Shown one piece after another: positions 7,499-7,529 of a stretch of DNA of 7,529 nt. This DNA is from Verrucomicrobiales bacterium (GTDB lineage: Bacteria; Verrucomicrobiota; Verrucomicrobiia; Limisphaerales; RI-55): the NCBI GenBank assembly GCA_003484235.1, contig DNDP01000480.1:1608-9136 (forward strand). The letters are read 5' to 3'. The position numbers and the translations under genes were made by a program. The notes beneath the pieces are model-generated. The model saw only the letters and a list, made by a program, of their open reading frames with translations, had not been told where the DNA came from and ran no database searches. Within the stretch, counting starts at the first letter, position 1. Each line of letters begins with the position of its first letter.

Positions 7499-7529
7499 GG
7501 GGGGGGGTTGCGCCCCCCCCCCCCCCCCC
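7499..7529. repeat. Terminal G9 / C17 homopolymer tracts, probable artefact
   Basis: Nine G (7499-7507), then TTGCG, then seventeen C (7513-7529) run to the end of the window. The G and C runs could fold into a perfect hairpin with a five-base loop. A long homopolymer exactly at the edge is more typical of failed sequencing or assembly than of genomic DNA. The 67 bases after plsY (7463-7529) contain no gene that I can support. Confidence 0.7.

Noticed and set aside
7499..7529. The G9/C17 fold-back as a terminator or structured RNA
   Set aside because: It is a pure homopolymer exactly at the sequence edge, so an artefact is the simpler explanation.

Overview
The window looks like part or all of a contig from a high-GC bacterium of the PVC superphylum, most likely Verrucomicrobiota and otherwise Planctomycetota. 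The main clue is the first gene. It joins a sugar-dehydrogenase-like propeller, HEAT repeats and a CxxCH cytochrome domain, an architecture known mainly from Pirellula/Verrucomicrobium-type bacteria. A secreted type I sulfatase fits the same assignment. No taxonomic search was possible, so this is inference from family knowledge.

Layout: three genes lie on the + strand. They are a 5'-incomplete dehydrogenase/cytochrome fusion (open from the left edge to 3473), a UlaG-like metallo-beta-lactamase-fold hydrolase (3478-4326) and an exported arylsulfatase (4374-5792). The gaps are 4 and 47 bases, so co-transcription is plausible. Two genes on the - strand converge on them: plsY (7462-6800) and then gpsA (6803-5826), overlapping by 4 bases as ATGA, with a good Shine-Dalgarno for gpsA inside plsY. 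The two blocks are separated by only 33 bases. The last 67 bases hold no gene and end in G and C homopolymers that look like an assembly or sequencing artefact.

Function: GpsA makes sn-glycerol 3-phosphate and PlsY acylates it, so the - strand pair is a housekeeping start of phospholipid synthesis. The + strand genes suggest carbohydrate catabolism: desulfation of a sulfated substrate, oxidation by a periplasmic propeller passing electrons to an attached haem, and possibly hydrolysis of a lactone by the MBL protein. That pathway is an inference. The MBL protein has no visible export signal while the other two are, or are expected to be, exported, which weakens a direct link.

No RNA gene, CRISPR array, mobile element or clear terminator was seen. 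All recognised proteins belong to known families and keep their key residues. I found no convincing evidence of an undescribed system; the most useful leads are the possible three-gene catabolic cluster and the unresolved 5' end of the first gene.
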